NCBI GenBank assembly: GCA_002292285.1
Contig: DBBP01000008.1
Location: 248,001 to 312,000 of the forward strand
DNA length: 64,000 nucleotides
Source of the DNA: Proteobacteria bacterium UBA981
GTDB taxonomy: Bacteria; Pseudomonadota; Gammaproteobacteria; Ga0077536
Direction: 5' to 3'
The position numbers and the translations under genes are program-made. Below the pieces are notes generated by a model. It had not been told where the DNA came from. It saw nothing but the letters and a program-made list of their open reading frames with translations, and searched no databases. Of this stretch, positions 25,087 to 34,192 are shown piece by piece; the stretch's first letter is position 1; every line of letters begins with the position of its first letter.

Positions 25087-26184
25087 TTAGAACGAGAAGG
25101 CAAGGCTCAACGAGCCGAATTTGTGGCGACGGCCCTGCGCGTCGAATTCTTTGCTGCGAAAAACCTGCGCATAGGACACCTTGAATGAGCGATAGATGAT
25201 ACTGGCTCCTACGACCAGGTCCCCAACCAAAGGTTTCTTGTCGACATCGTGGCTGTTAGAGAACGTATTGCCGTCGAGAAAGATATCCCGCCCGACCAGC
25301 CGCCCGCTAAGTGCGGCGAACGCGTAGAGGCCCGGCCGCCGCGCCCGAATCGCATCGCGGGTCGCCACAGCCGGAGCATTAGCATCCCCACCGGGACGAA
25401 TGAGCGATGTCCCGAAATCATCCGGAATATTCACACCCATACGTATCTCGGTACCACCGGCAACGTAATCGGCGACATTACCGAGCGCGAGTCCGGCATG
25501 CGTAATGACATCAAAGCCAAGTCCGAGCGAATTCACCCGTCGTAACAGCCGCCATTTACGTTCGTAGTAAAGCACTAACCCGGGTTCGTCATCGAGCTGA
25601 TGTTCCCAACCGCGCGGGCTCGGCAGGTCGCGTATATCGTGAACGAATTTTTGCGCAGACTCTGCCAAAGAAGCGGGCCCTATCATGCCGAGTTGAATTT
25701 CGAAAGTGTCTGCCACACGGTCAGATTTCGACACCAGCGTTAGTGCGCCATAAAACCACCCGGCATAGGGGCGGTCAGATGCCACCAGATCGACAGCCTG
25801 AGTGTCGTTGGGTGTGTACATCATTTGGCCGAGCGAGAAACCGACATTAAATTGTCGCGCTTCATTAGCGACCAGGCGTTCCTCAAAAGCATTAAGGCGT
25901 CTAACCAGCTTCAGCAATGGAGTCGGCAAGCCTGCGACACCGTCGAGCCCCTTCAAGTCCGGAGATAGCCAGCTCATTTTCAGACCATTTGTATACTGCG
26001 CGTCGCTATCACCAAAAAGGTCATTCTCGAAACTCAGGCTGAAGGTTTGTGGCGTTGCTGCGCGGCTATCCTCGGCGTTTGCGCCCGTTAAGGGCGCAAC
26101 GATAAGTGCGAACATACATCCAAGCACGAGCCGGCGCAGGAGCAACGTTCTGCAAAAAAACTGTGGCGGTCGTTTCCACCGCAT
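25087..26184 (-). CDS. LpxR-like outer-membrane lipid A deacylase (DUF2219 family)
   Basis: This 365-residue beta-barrel has a signal peptide (hydrophobic LVLGCMFALIVAPLTGANA, cleavage near residue 38). The mature part opens with SLSFENDLFGDSDAQYTNGLK, containing the conserved Asn-Asp pair and Thr/Asn of the LpxR active site, then YTPNDTQ and DRPYAGWFYGAL. A His in VHDIRDLPSPRGWEHQ could be the catalytic one. The C-terminal residue is Phe, as usual for outer-membrane proteins. LpxR removes the 3'-acyloxyacyl chain of lipid A. The start is uncertain: 26184 is used because upstream candidates overlap the divergent gene's Shine-Dalgarno. Confidence 0.82.
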   Translation of the reverse strand: MRWKRPPQFFCRTLLLRRLVLGCMFALIVAPLTGANAEDSRAATPQTFSLSFENDLFGDSDAQYTNGLKMSWLSPDLKGLDGVAGLPTPLLKLVRRLNAFEERLVANEARQFNVGFSLGQMMYTPNDTQAVDLVASDRPYAGWFYGALTLVSKSDRVADTFEIQLGMIGPASLAESAQKFVHDIRDLPSPRGWEHQLDDEPGLVLYYERKWRLLRRVNSLGLGFDVITHAGLALGNVADYVAGGTEIRMGVNIPDDFGTSLIRPGGDANAPAVATRDAIRARRPGLYAFAALSGRLVGRDIFLDGNTFSNSHDVDKKPLVGDLVVGASIIYRSFKVSYAQVFRSKEFDAQGRRHKFGSLSLAFSF

Positions 26185-26229
26185 GCCTCCGCAGCAATAT
26201 ACTAAGGCGCTATACATGAGGACTTGCAC

Positions 26230-27096
26230 ATGAGTTGGTTTAAAGCCGGCAATGTTGAAATTGGACGAATCGTGGAATCAAACGGACCGTTTATGTCGAT
26301 CTACGATTTCTTTCCGGACGCCACGGCAGAAGCACTGGCCCCGCATCGTGAGTGGCTGGAACCTGGCGCGCTCGCTAACGATATGCTGATTATGCCGATC
26401 CAAAGCTATGTCGTCAGGACGCCGCGCATGATGGTGCTCGTCGATAGCTGCGTTGGCAACCACAAGAGTGTGAAGTGGTTTCCTGCCTGGCACCAGAAAA
26501 CTGACGACGATTATTTACGTGGGTTCACCAAGCTTGGCATCCACCCGGACGAAATCGACGTCGTTTTGTGCACCCATCTGCACGTCGATCATAGTGGCTG
26601 GAATACCCGGTTGGTTGATGGGAAGTGGGTGCCGACCTTCAAAAACGCCCGCTACATGCTGTCACGCACCGAATGCGAACATGCCGAACGACTGTGGCGC
26701 GAGTACAAAGATCCGACGTATGCGGAAAACGTGCAACCCATTCTCGAAGCCGGATTAGGTGTGCTGGTTGCCGACGACCACGAAGTGGATGAGTCCGTAT
26801 GGCTTGAACCTACCCCGGGTCATACGCCCGGCCATTGTGCCGTGCATGTCGCGAGTCAGGGCCAGGACGTTGTGATTACGGGTGATTTAATCCACAGCCC
26901 GATTCAGTGCCGGTTTCCAAACTGGAACTTCAAATTTGATGCTGACAAGGCGCAGGCAGGAAGAACCCGCAATGATTTTCTGACCCGATACGCCGATTGC
27001 GACACACGGGTGCTGACCGCGCACTTTCCACTCCCGTCAGGTGGACATGTACGCAGCGTCGACGACGCGTTCCATTTCCACTATATCGACGATTGA
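26230..27096 (+). CDS. Metallo-beta-lactamase-fold hydrolase, lactonase-like
   Basis: This 288-residue protein carries CTHLHVDHSGWNTR near residue 114, EPTPGHTPGHC near 194, the bridging Asp in TGDLIHSPIQ near 218 and a C-terminal TAHFPLPSGGH. The layout resembles AHL-lactonase-like and related quorum-quenching or generic MBL hydrolases; the large insertion before the HxHxDH motif is usual in that group. ATG 26230 has GAGGA at 7 bases. It is divergent from the LpxR-like gene and convergent, 12 bp apart, with the subtilase gene. Substrate not determined. Confidence 0.85.
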   Translation: MSWFKAGNVEIGRIVESNGPFMSIYDFFPDATAEALAPHREWLEPGALANDMLIMPIQSYVVRTPRMMVLVDSCVGNHKSVKWFPAWHQKTDDDYLRGFTKLGIHPDEIDVVLCTHLHVDHSGWNTRLVDGKWVPTFKNARYMLSRTECEHAERLWREYKDPTYAENVQPILEAGLGVLVADDHEVDESVWLEPTPGHTPGHCAVHVASQGQDVVITGDLIHSPIQCRFPNWNFKFDADKAQAGRTRNDFLTRYADCDTRVLTAHFPLPSGGHVRSVDDAFHFHYIDD

Positions 27097-27108
27097 GCGC
27101 ACCAGCGT

Positions 27109-28215
27109 TTACTCCTGATCCGCGTTGCCATGCAAATCGCGTAACCAGGTCACCAACTCGGCAGTTCGCAAGTGGGGTTGTTGCTCCAGCATCACCGCGG
27201 CGATGCCGCTGGCATGAGCGGTTGCAAATGATGAACCTGAAACGAAATCGTAGCGCGCATCAGGCACGGTACTAAGGAGTTGCAGGCCGGGCACCGCCAA
27301 GTACGGCCCTAACGCTGCTGACTCGTGACCAGGGCCCTGCTCGACCGCGATTACGTTCGGGTTTGAAGCCGGGAAACTTTGCGTCGAATCTTCGCCGACC
27401 GCGCCGAACACCACTGCGCCGAGTTCGACCGCGCGATTCACCAGACGCGTTAACAGGCGGTCTTCCGGGCCCGCAAGACTCAAATTAATAATATGTGCGC
27501 GCGCCTCAATGGCGTAATCAAGCGCCAGCGCAAGAGTGTTTGTTGAACACAAACCGTAGCCATAAGCCGGTTCCCAACAAGCGCGCAAAGCGAGTAATTC
27601 CGCGTCAGGTGCCAGTCCGTGAATACCGATGCCGTTACTCGGCGTAGCCGAGATGAGCCCGACGACACTGGTGCCATGAAACTCCGCTGGCACCGGGTCC
27701 TCGGTACTATTTGCGACAAAATTCATCGACACTGAGATTTGCCCCTCAAGGTCCGGGTGCTTCAAATCCACACCGGTATCGATCACCGCAACACGCACAC
27801 CCCGGCCACTACCGCGATTCAGTACGGACGCGACTCCGCCGCTCCGTGTGCGAGCCTGTAAATCAAAGTAAGGATCTTTAAAGGGGCGTCCTGCCACACG
27901 GTGCGCGCGCGTCCATTGCACGGCTGCAACGCGCGGATCTTTTTCCAGACGCTGTTTTATCTGGGACAGACGCCCTGGCACGCCGGCACTGACCTCAAAA
28001 CAGTACACGTCCAGTGACACCAGTGGCCAATCGGCAAGAATATTCAGATCGGGCGTGGCGAGAATTTCGCGACCATCGCGCTCGCCATCGGTCGCACTGC
28101 TGAACACCACGATCAGCGACGTGGTGCCAGCACCGACGGCTGCGTGGCAAAAGAATAGGAATATAGTTGCGAGTAGCGCGGCGCCCGAGCGGCGCGCGCT
28201 ACGCGCTTTGGTCAT
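27109..28215 (-). CDS. Subtilisin-like (S8) serine peptidase, exported, with an altered oxyanion site
   Basis: This 368-residue protein has a signal peptide (residues 1-29), then an inhibitor-like pro-region to about 105, then a compact S8 domain. Triad: Asp146 in VAVIDTGVD, His180 in FHGTSVVG and Ser329 in SGSSFATAHASG. The oxyanion-hole Asn of subtilases (usually AAGN) is replaced in VVFGAVGEDSTQSFPA by Glu275 or its neighbour, so catalysis may be reduced or altered. The start overlaps the anti-sigma stop as ATGA. It is the last gene of the sigma / anti-sigma / peptidase operon, and may act in the periplasm on the anti-sigma factor or on a cell-surface signal; that role is inferred. Confidence 0.87.
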   Translation of the reverse strand: MTKARSARRSGAALLATIFLFFCHAAVGAGTTSLIVVFSSATDGERDGREILATPDLNILADWPLVSLDVYCFEVSAGVPGRLSQIKQRLEKDPRVAAVQWTRAHRVAGRPFKDPYFDLQARTRSGGVASVLNRGSGRGVRVAVIDTGVDLKHPDLEGQISVSMNFVANSTEDPVPAEFHGTSVVGLISATPSNGIGIHGLAPDAELLALRACWEPAYGYGLCSTNTLALALDYAIEARAHIINLSLAGPEDRLLTRLVNRAVELGAVVFGAVGEDSTQSFPASNPNVIAVEQGPGHESAALGPYLAVPGLQLLSTVPDARYDFVSGSSFATAHASGIAAVMLEQQPHLRTAELVTWLRDLHGNADQE

Positions 28216-28910
28216 CGCAGCCGATCCGGACGGGTTCCGATGCGCTGTAGTGGTTCGATAAATAACGTTTGTTCGTCAGCTCGCAACCGTTCCATAAGTG
28301 CATCGAATGTCTGCGCGCCCATTGGCACTCGCACCGTCACGACACCGATGTCCGAGGGACCCTCAATGAGTTCAGCTCGATGCCTGCTCAACCAGGCCGT
28401 CAAATTCTCGTCGCTAGTGTCGCCGCGCAACACCATGCGCATCAGAGGACGGCCTAGTTCGGAATTTAGTGAAGGGCTGTTACCCAACGTTCGGAAAGGC
28501 TGCTCGATCGGGCGACTCTCGGTCTGCCCACCGATGACGATGGCGCCAACAAGAACTGACGAGACGACCAATAACGCCGCGCCGGAGAACAGCGGTACTG
28601 GCTCAAAGACATCGCGCAATGCATCTAATGCGCGCTGCGGCCAGCTGCGCGAGTTTTCGCCCTCTTCAATCTGCATCGCCAACCGTGCGAAGCTCTGCGC
28701 ACAGGCATGTTCTTCCACAGGTGCCGCGATTGCACACTCGAGTTGCTCCAGACGGCGCATTTCCGCATGGCAGACGAGGCACTCGCCGAGGTGGGCACGA
28801 ACTTCAGCACGTTCGCTGTCGGCAAGACTATCGTTCAAATACCAAGGCAATAATTCGCAAGCGCGCGCGTGCGTCTCTGACATCGTGCTTTGTTCAGCGA
28901 GTCTCATCAT
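28212..28910 (-). CDS. Anti-sigma factor with zinc-finger (zf-HC2) and one transmembrane helix
   Basis: This 232-residue protein has an N-terminal ZAS domain with Cys19 and HLGECLVCH (His40, Cys44, Cys47). A single membrane segment VPLFSGAALLVVSSVLVGAIVIGG lies near residues 105-128. A periplasmic domain of about 100 residues follows with VVTVRVPMGAQTFDALMERL. It would hold the ECF sigma factor inactive at the membrane. It overlaps the sigma gene by 17 bp upstream and the peptidase gene by 4 bp downstream, so the three are translationally coupled. Two adjacent ATGs (28910, 28907) follow GGAG. Confidence 0.85.
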   Translation of the reverse strand: MMRLAEQSTMSETHARACELLPWYLNDSLADSERAEVRAHLGECLVCHAEMRRLEQLECAIAAPVEEHACAQSFARLAMQIEEGENSRSWPQRALDALRDVFEPVPLFSGAALLVVSSVLVGAIVIGGQTESRPIEQPFRTLGNSPSLNSELGRPLMRMVLRGDTSDENLTAWLSRHRAELIEGPSDIGVVTVRVPMGAQTFDALMERLRADEQTLFIEPLQRIGTRPDRLR

Positions 28911-29490
28911 TCATCTCCATTTCGCGAGCCTCATCGAGGATTGGGCGCAAGCGTTGTCGGGCATAAAACATTCGGGTCTTAACCGTGTTAACCGGGCAAT
29001 CCACGATTTGGGCAATTTCGGAGTAACTATGTCCGTAAAAAAATGCCAGATGGACGATGCTTCGTTGCGCCATCGGCAATTTCCCGACTGCAGCGCGAAT
29101 GCGGTCCAACATGGCCTTGTTGTCGACCGCATCAGCGGGGTCGCGCCCATCTTCACATTCCACATCGGCGTTAATTTCACGCGATGTTCGGCGCTTGTTG
29201 TTCTTCAAGCGCTTCAGTGACTTCTTGTAGGCGATGCCGAAAATCCATGTCGATACCTTGGAGCGCTCAGCGAAGGTGTCGGCTTTATTCCAGACCACCA
29301 TCATGGTGTCGTTGATAATCTCTTCGACATCGGCGGACTGACCGACAATGCGCAAGACAAAATCAAACAATCGTGGGTAGTAGCGGCGGTAGAGCGTTTC
29401 AAACGCGCCGTTTTGCTGATGCAGATCGCGCAATAGCGGCAAGTCGGGGTCCGCAGGCCGCGCTGCTACTGATTCGCTGACGTTAAGCAT
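28894..29490 (-). CDS. ECF-family RNA polymerase sigma factor
   Basis: This 198-residue protein has region 2 with LYRRYYPRLFDFVLRIVG and DVEEIINDTMMVVWNKADTF, a linker, and region 4 with SYSEIAQIVDCPVNTVKTRMFYARQRL, the -35-recognition helix-turn-helix. No extra C-terminal domain is present. The Shine-Dalgarno ahead of ATG 29490 is poor. It overlaps the membrane anti-sigma gene and lies 188 bp downstream of a membrane Ser/Thr kinase gene on the same strand, so it may be controlled by both. Target promoters unknown. Confidence 0.9.
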   Translation of the reverse strand: MLNVSESVAARPADPDLPLLRDLHQQNGAFETLYRRYYPRLFDFVLRIVGQSADVEEIINDTMMVVWNKADTFAERSKVSTWIFGIAYKKSLKRLKNNKRRTSREINADVECEDGRDPADAVDNKAMLDRIRAAVGKLPMAQRSIVHLAFFYGHSYSEIAQIVDCPVNTVKTRMFYARQRLRPILDEAREMEMNDETR

Positions 29491-29618
29491 AGGTTTGAAT
29501 CAACTTAAGGTTTGCGCCATCCCGCGCGACACTCTGTCTGACTGTATGTGTCAGCAAAAGGTCCCACGGTTCATAGAGACAGGAAATCTTCACAATCGCC
29601 CGCGGTCAAGCTTCAGGC

Positions 29619-29641
29619 CGAGCGGAAAAAAAAAGCGCTCG
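29619..29641. repeat. Inverted repeat with a poly-A loop
   Basis: CGAGCG (29619-29624) and CGCTCG (29636-29641) flank G-A9-G, between the kinase stop and the sigma start. On the minus strand it reads as a short stem with a T9 loop, unlike a standard terminator. Bases 29642-29678 are AT-rich. Confidence 0.4.
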
Positions 29642-29678
29642 AATTTACCGTATCTAATTGATTTATATATTTATTATA

Positions 29679-32561
29679 TCAGCGGCGTCGGCCAGGACGA
29701 TTTTGCACGAATGCGCGCGCCATTTCGACCAGATGATCTCTGAGAATACGCAAATCGGTCGGCGGACCGAGCCCGTTGTGTCCGCGATTCCACAACGGTG
29801 CGGTGTCCATGACCGCCGCCAGAGATTCGCGCAAACTGGCATCCTTAAAAACATTCAGGGAGCCCGCATAGGAATACAGCCCGTTGGCTGTATTCTCCGA
29901 AACACTCAACCTGTAGGCCAGCAACTTGACGTTCGTCCAGCGGTAATTGGCGTCATGCACCTCGCCCCGCGTCACGATCTCGAAACCGGCACCGCGCACG
30001 ATCGGCGCAACTTCGGCAAACACGAGATCGCGAGTCAATCCCTCGCGAGCGTACTTTGGATGGAACCCCATAAAATCGATCACCACGCGCGGACGGGCGT
30101 TCTCGGCTTCTTCCACAGCGCGCGCCTGAGCCTCACGAGCTTCACGTTCGGCCGTTGCCTTTGCCTCGGCAATGGCTAGCAGCCTTTCCGCCTCCGCATT
30201 CTGTGCGCGCTTGCGGCGTTGCTCAGCTTCCAGTTGTGCCTTTTGTGCGGCAACGTTGGCCGCCGCGATCGCGAGCACACGTTGTTCTTCTTCAGCTACA
30301 CGACGCTCTTCAAGTGCCGTCCTGCGCTGTTGTTCAGCCGCTGAAATTTGCGCTTGCAGCGCGCGCGCCGGTTCGGAATTTGCCTGGAGACTCACCGCCT
30401 TGGCGGCCAAATTCCGCCCCTCCTCCAACTCCCCACGGGTCAATGCCTGGGTTGCCAAAGCAATGTATCGGTCATGAATATTAATGATCCCCTGACGCGC
30501 CATTGCGTTATCGGGCTCCAGATCCTGAACTTCGCGATAGCGCTCGAGTGCGTTGTTGCCAGCAGGCGATGTCAGCCGATTAGCCGCCAAATCATTCCGT
30601 GCCGTTTCCAGGAGCGCCGCAATGGTGCGTTCGCCCTCGGCGCGGGAATTGGCGGCGTCCTGCGCCTGACGAACAGCAACGCCAAGGTCAGTAACAGTTT
30701 GCGTGCCACCAGCGAGCAAACTGGCCTGCGCATGCCATTCCAGCGCTCCGCGCATATCGCCTTCCGCCAGCGATGTATGGCCGCGGGCTGCGAGCGCTTC
30801 TGCGAGCGCACGTAGGCCGCCCAGCGCATCCTGGCTGTCGGGAGCGAGAATTTGTGCGGCGCGAAGCTTCGCCAATGCATTATCGGTCCCGTTACCAACG
30901 AGCTTCCCTGCATTGATATCCAGTCGTGCTTGCTCGAGATAGCCGTCAACGCGTTGTTGATTGGCACTGTTCGCTAGGTGTTGGACACGAGCGGTGGCGA
31001 GTTGCTGACGGACGTCGGTTGCGTCCAGCACCTCAGTCGGGATCTGATCCAAATGGCCGACGAGTTCTTCCGCACGCGTCATATCGGGCGATTCCACCGC
31101 CGCCTGCAACGCCTCCATCAGGCGACCACCGCTAAGGCGCAAGCCATGCGCGGCGTCCGGATTACCGGGGTCGGCGGCCCAGCCACGCTGGTAGTAAGCC
31201 AGCGCGCTCGTCGCATAGGGCTCAAACACGATGCCGGCTGCTAACGCCCGATCACCCTGGGCAACCAAACGGGCCGCTTTTGCGCCGGGGAATAAATCAA
31301 CCGGCAGGTGGCCGGAGTAGCCGGCGTACCCTGTTCCGAGCGCAATGATGATGAGCATCCCGAGCAACCACGGCCACACCTGAGCTGCAGTCCTTGTTGT
31401 GCTGCGGTGGTTAGGGTCTCGAACTGATTGGCCAGGGACTTCGATCGAGCGTTCTTCAGCTTCCGGTCCCGACGCCGATCGCCGGGACGGAGTGACCTCC
31501 ACGGCTGCCGGCTTGGAAGGCTGGCTACGCTCGCGAGCCTGTGGATTGACGACAGCAGAGTCCGCGATGTCGACGGTCTTGTCTATCAGTGCACTAAACC
31601 GCGTATGCGCGTCTTGCGGGTAAGTCGTGTGCAGCGGTTCAATGGCTCGTATTTCCGCGGACGTTGAAAACTCGAAAATCTGCCGCCATTCGGCCACCGT
31701 TTGCGGCCGTTTGGTCTCGTTAAAAAACAGTGCGCAATCAACAGCATCCAGAAAATTCGGCGAATACTGACCAGCACCGATTTCCTTTGCGGTAATAAAA
31801 ATATCGCGTTCGGCACGCAAAATCGCCTCACTGCGGTCGATCGCGGCCATCGGTTGCAAGCCAGATAGACAGCGATAAAGCGTGGCGCCAAGGCCGTAGA
31901 TATCTGTCCACGGCCCCTGCCGATCGCTTTTCGAGTAGTACTGCTCGAACGGTGCGTAGCCGGGCGACACGACGCTGGTCAGCGTACGCGTTTCTTGTCC
32001 AAGCGCCTGCCTGGCCGAACCGAAATCAAGCAATACGGGATGCCCGTCTTTGCGAATAAACAAATTCGAGGGTTTGATGTCGCGATGGATGAAACCCTGC
32101 GCATGAATAATTTCAAGCCCTTCAAGCAAGGGGACAAGCATCGCGGCGAGTTCGTGCTCCGGGAGGGTGCGGCGACTTTCGAGGATCTCCTGCAGGCTCA
32201 GGCCCTGCTGATATTCCATCACCATGTAAGCCGTGTTGTTTTCTTCGAACACGCTCAACACGCGCACAATCGCCGGATGTTTAAAGCGCGCGAGCGTCCG
32301 AGCTTCAGTCAGAAATCGATCGAGGCCCCATTTGTACCGTTTATCGTGAGCCTGGGAGGCCGGATAGACCGAGTGATCGCCGTCCCGAACCGCGAGTTCC
32401 ATGGGGAGGTATTCTTTGATGGCAACCTGTTGATCAAGGTTGGTGTCATGGGCGAGATAAGTAATTCCAAAGCCACCCTGCCCCAGCACGCTTTCGATGC
32501 GGTACCAAAGTAATTGGTGGCCGGGCTGGAGAGAATTCCTGAGTTTTTCGCTGCTGCTCAT
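29679..32561 (-). CDS. Membrane Ser/Thr protein kinase with large periplasmic coiled-coil region
   Basis: This 960-residue protein is a Hanks-type kinase at residues 18-295: glycine loop GQGGFGITY, Lys49 in VAIKEYLP, HRDIKPSN with Asp161, and DFG at 179-181, all intact. A Pro/Ser/Glu-rich juxtamembrane stretch (about 320-393) precedes one transmembrane helix (about 395-413). The outer part holds TPR-like helices (about 440-720), a long charged coiled coil rich in Ala/Glu/Arg (about 735-850) and a C-terminal alpha/beta domain of about 130 residues beginning PRVVIDFMGFHP that I do not recognise. It probably senses an envelope signal. It lies directly upstream of the ECF sigma operon on the same strand. 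Confidence 0.88.
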   Translation of the reverse strand: MSSSEKLRNSLQPGHQLLWYRIESVLGQGGFGITYLAHDTNLDQQVAIKEYLPMELAVRDGDHSVYPASQAHDKRYKWGLDRFLTEARTLARFKHPAIVRVLSVFEENNTAYMVMEYQQGLSLQEILESRRTLPEHELAAMLVPLLEGLEIIHAQGFIHRDIKPSNLFIRKDGHPVLLDFGSARQALGQETRTLTSVVSPGYAPFEQYYSKSDRQGPWTDIYGLGATLYRCLSGLQPMAAIDRSEAILRAERDIFITAKEIGAGQYSPNFLDAVDCALFFNETKRPQTVAEWRQIFEFSTSAEIRAIEPLHTTYPQDAHTRFSALIDKTVDIADSAVVNPQARERSQPSKPAAVEVTPSRRSASGPEAEERSIEVPGQSVRDPNHRSTTRTAAQVWPWLLGMLIIIALGTGYAGYSGHLPVDLFPGAKAARLVAQGDRALAAGIVFEPYATSALAYYQRGWAADPGNPDAAHGLRLSGGRLMEALQAAVESPDMTRAEELVGHLDQIPTEVLDATDVRQQLATARVQHLANSANQQRVDGYLEQARLDINAGKLVGNGTDNALAKLRAAQILAPDSQDALGGLRALAEALAARGHTSLAEGDMRGALEWHAQASLLAGGTQTVTDLGVAVRQAQDAANSRAEGERTIAALLETARNDLAANRLTSPAGNNALERYREVQDLEPDNAMARQGIINIHDRYIALATQALTRGELEEGRNLAAKAVSLQANSEPARALQAQISAAEQQRRTALEERRVAEEEQRVLAIAAANVAAQKAQLEAEQRRKRAQNAEAERLLAIAEAKATAEREAREAQARAVEEAENARPRVVIDFMGFHPKYAREGLTRDLVFAEVAPIVRGAGFEIVTRGEVHDANYRWTNVKLLAYRLSVSENTANGLYSYAGSLNVFKDASLRESLAAVMDTAPLWNRGHNGLGPPTDLRILRDHLVEMARAFVQNRPGRRR

Positions 32562-32592
32562 AAATGGCTCGGCATGCGATTTGAAAGAATAC

Positions 32593-32985
32593 TTATTTGC
32601 TTGCTTCGTACAGGGCTGACTTGGCTTTCACATAAGTCTGCTTGCATGTCACCTTCCGCCCCTTAAATTGCAGGAGGTCAAGACCGCGCAAGATCAGGGT
32701 GCCGTCCGTCTTCGCAATATGCAGGTCCCAGCTACTCATGACCTTGCCTGCTTCAGCGTCGATAAAGGTATCGTCCTCATTGAAAGTCATGGTGCCGAAC
32801 TTTCCCTCGAACTGCGGGGCAAAGGCCGAGCGGATCGCGGTCAGCCCCTCGCTGCGCACACCATTAAGCTCGTCGTAAACAGCGTCTGGAGTAAAAAAAG
32901 CCATCACCGCATCCAAATCATTGCGGTTGAAAGCATCAAGAAAATCCAGCGTGAGGGCGTAGAGTTCGTCTTTTCGTTCAGACAT
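32593..32985 (-). CDS. SnoaL-like / NTF2-fold protein
   Basis: This 130-residue protein shows DFLDAFNRNDLDAVMAFFTPDAVYDEL, the typical N-terminal cone helix and strand of SnoaL-like/NTF2 domains. The closing strands follow as WDLHIAKTDGTLILRGLDLLQF and KVTCKQTYVKAK. Such proteins are polyketide cyclase-like, isomerase-like or non-catalytic ligand binders; no reaction is assigned. Its stop lies 31 bp upstream of the kinase start, so it may share a transcript, but the functional link is doubtful. Confidence 0.8.
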   Translation of the reverse strand: MSERKDELYALTLDFLDAFNRNDLDAVMAFFTPDAVYDELNGVRSEGLTAIRSAFAPQFEGKFGTMTFNEDDTFIDAEAGKVMSSWDLHIAKTDGTLILRGLDLLQFKGRKVTCKQTYVKAKSALYEASK

Positions 32986-33133
32986 GGTGCGGCGCTCGAT
33001 TTAACGTTGCAGGGAATTCTACAAGGTTATGCGCCGGTTGAGCTGGCATCAAACGGCATCCTCCGCGCAATTAGCGTGCGCCGCAGCGGGGTATTCAAGG
33101 CAACCGAGCGAGGAGCTCGCGACCGCCTCGATG

Positions 33134-34057
33134 TCAAGCTAATTCCTTCCGAAATTCCAGATAACTGGCCGCCGTCTCCGCAGGCCGCTCAAGCATCGGC
33201 ACATGACCCATGCGTGGCATCAAGATGCTTTTGGCGTCGCTGAGTAGTCCGCTAACGATAGCCAATCCAGAGCAGTCGAGAATGCGATCGTTGTCGCCCC
33301 ACACCACCAGTGACGGTGTCAGCAGTCCGGCGATGGCATCTTCCAGCGGCTCGACATCGGCGAATAATTCTTCGAATATTTTCTGATTGAAAGCCGCCTC
33401 TCGTTTTGCGCGCGCCAACAAGGGCCTTTTGAATTGCCCCGGCATTGGTGGCGCGACGGTAAAACACAGCTCAGTCAGGCGGTCAAAATCTTCGGCCGTT
33501 TCCGTTACCAACGGATTGTGCCCCGCTTCAATTTCTTCGAGCACTTCACTTGGTGCGGCACTCATTGCGCCAGCCGGGGCTAGTAACCAGAGAGACTGAA
33601 CCCGCGAGCTGTTGCGTGCAGCGAACATGGCGGCCAGATAGCCGCCCATGGAATTGCCGCCGAGATGAAACGTATCCACCCCAAGTGCGTCGGCGAAAGC
33701 GCCGATGCGCTCGAGCTGCGGCGCCGTGGCGTAGTTCGCGCTGTCGCGCCGAGAGCTATCGCCAAAGCCCGGTAGGTCAGGAACGATCAATCGGTAATGG
33801 CGAGTCAGAAACGGGGCGATGAGTGTCCAGTGGTCTTTATTCGCACCAAACCCATGCAACAGGATGAGCGGTGGGCCGCTGCCGCCTTCCAAATAGGCAA
33901 CGTCGTGGCCCGCAACTGAAATCTGCTTGGACTTAAGACGTCCATGCCGCCGGGCGAGCCCCATGGCAGTGCGATACACAATCCCTGGCGCAACAAAATA
34001 AACGACTGTTGCAGTACCCAGCACGACGAAAATCACGGAGAACAGAGCTGCCATCAT
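33134..34057 (-). CDS. Membrane-anchored alpha/beta hydrolase
   Basis: This 307-residue protein starts with an uncleaved-looking hydrophobic helix (LFSVIFVVLGTATVVYFVAPG, about residues 5-25). It continues with LLHGFGANKDHW, nucleophile GNSMGG near residue 137, Asp in VVWGDNDRILD and His in MGHVPMLERP, a full catalytic triad typical of lipase/esterase or haloperoxidase-like families. It probably acts at the inner membrane. AGGA precedes two adjacent ATGs (34057, 34054). It lies downstream of the PadR regulator gene on the same strand (135-bp gap). Confidence 0.85.
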   Translation of the reverse strand: MMAALFSVIFVVLGTATVVYFVAPGIVYRTAMGLARRHGRLKSKQISVAGHDVAYLEGGSGPPLILLHGFGANKDHWTLIAPFLTRHYRLIVPDLPGFGDSSRRDSANYATAPQLERIGAFADALGVDTFHLGGNSMGGYLAAMFAARNSSRVQSLWLLAPAGAMSAAPSEVLEEIEAGHNPLVTETAEDFDRLTELCFTVAPPMPGQFKRPLLARAKREAAFNQKIFEELFADVEPLEDAIAGLLTPSLVVWGDNDRILDCSGLAIVSGLLSDAKSILMPRMGHVPMLERPAETAASYLEFRKELA

Positions 34058-34192
34058 GTGCGCGTCCTAATTGGTTTAGTACCTTTGACGTCAGTTCGAA
34101 ATCTCATGCGGCAGCTGCACTAGTTTGCCGAATGAGCCTTGGCGTAGCAGGATAGCCGTGTTCCTGCAGCCCCTGCCGATGAATCAATTGCC

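Noticed and set aside
28240..29220. Long plus-strand open frame (326 codons) over the anti-sigma and sigma genes
   Set aside because: Antisense to two overlapping genes with clear domains; low-complexity Ser/Arg composition typical of a shadow.
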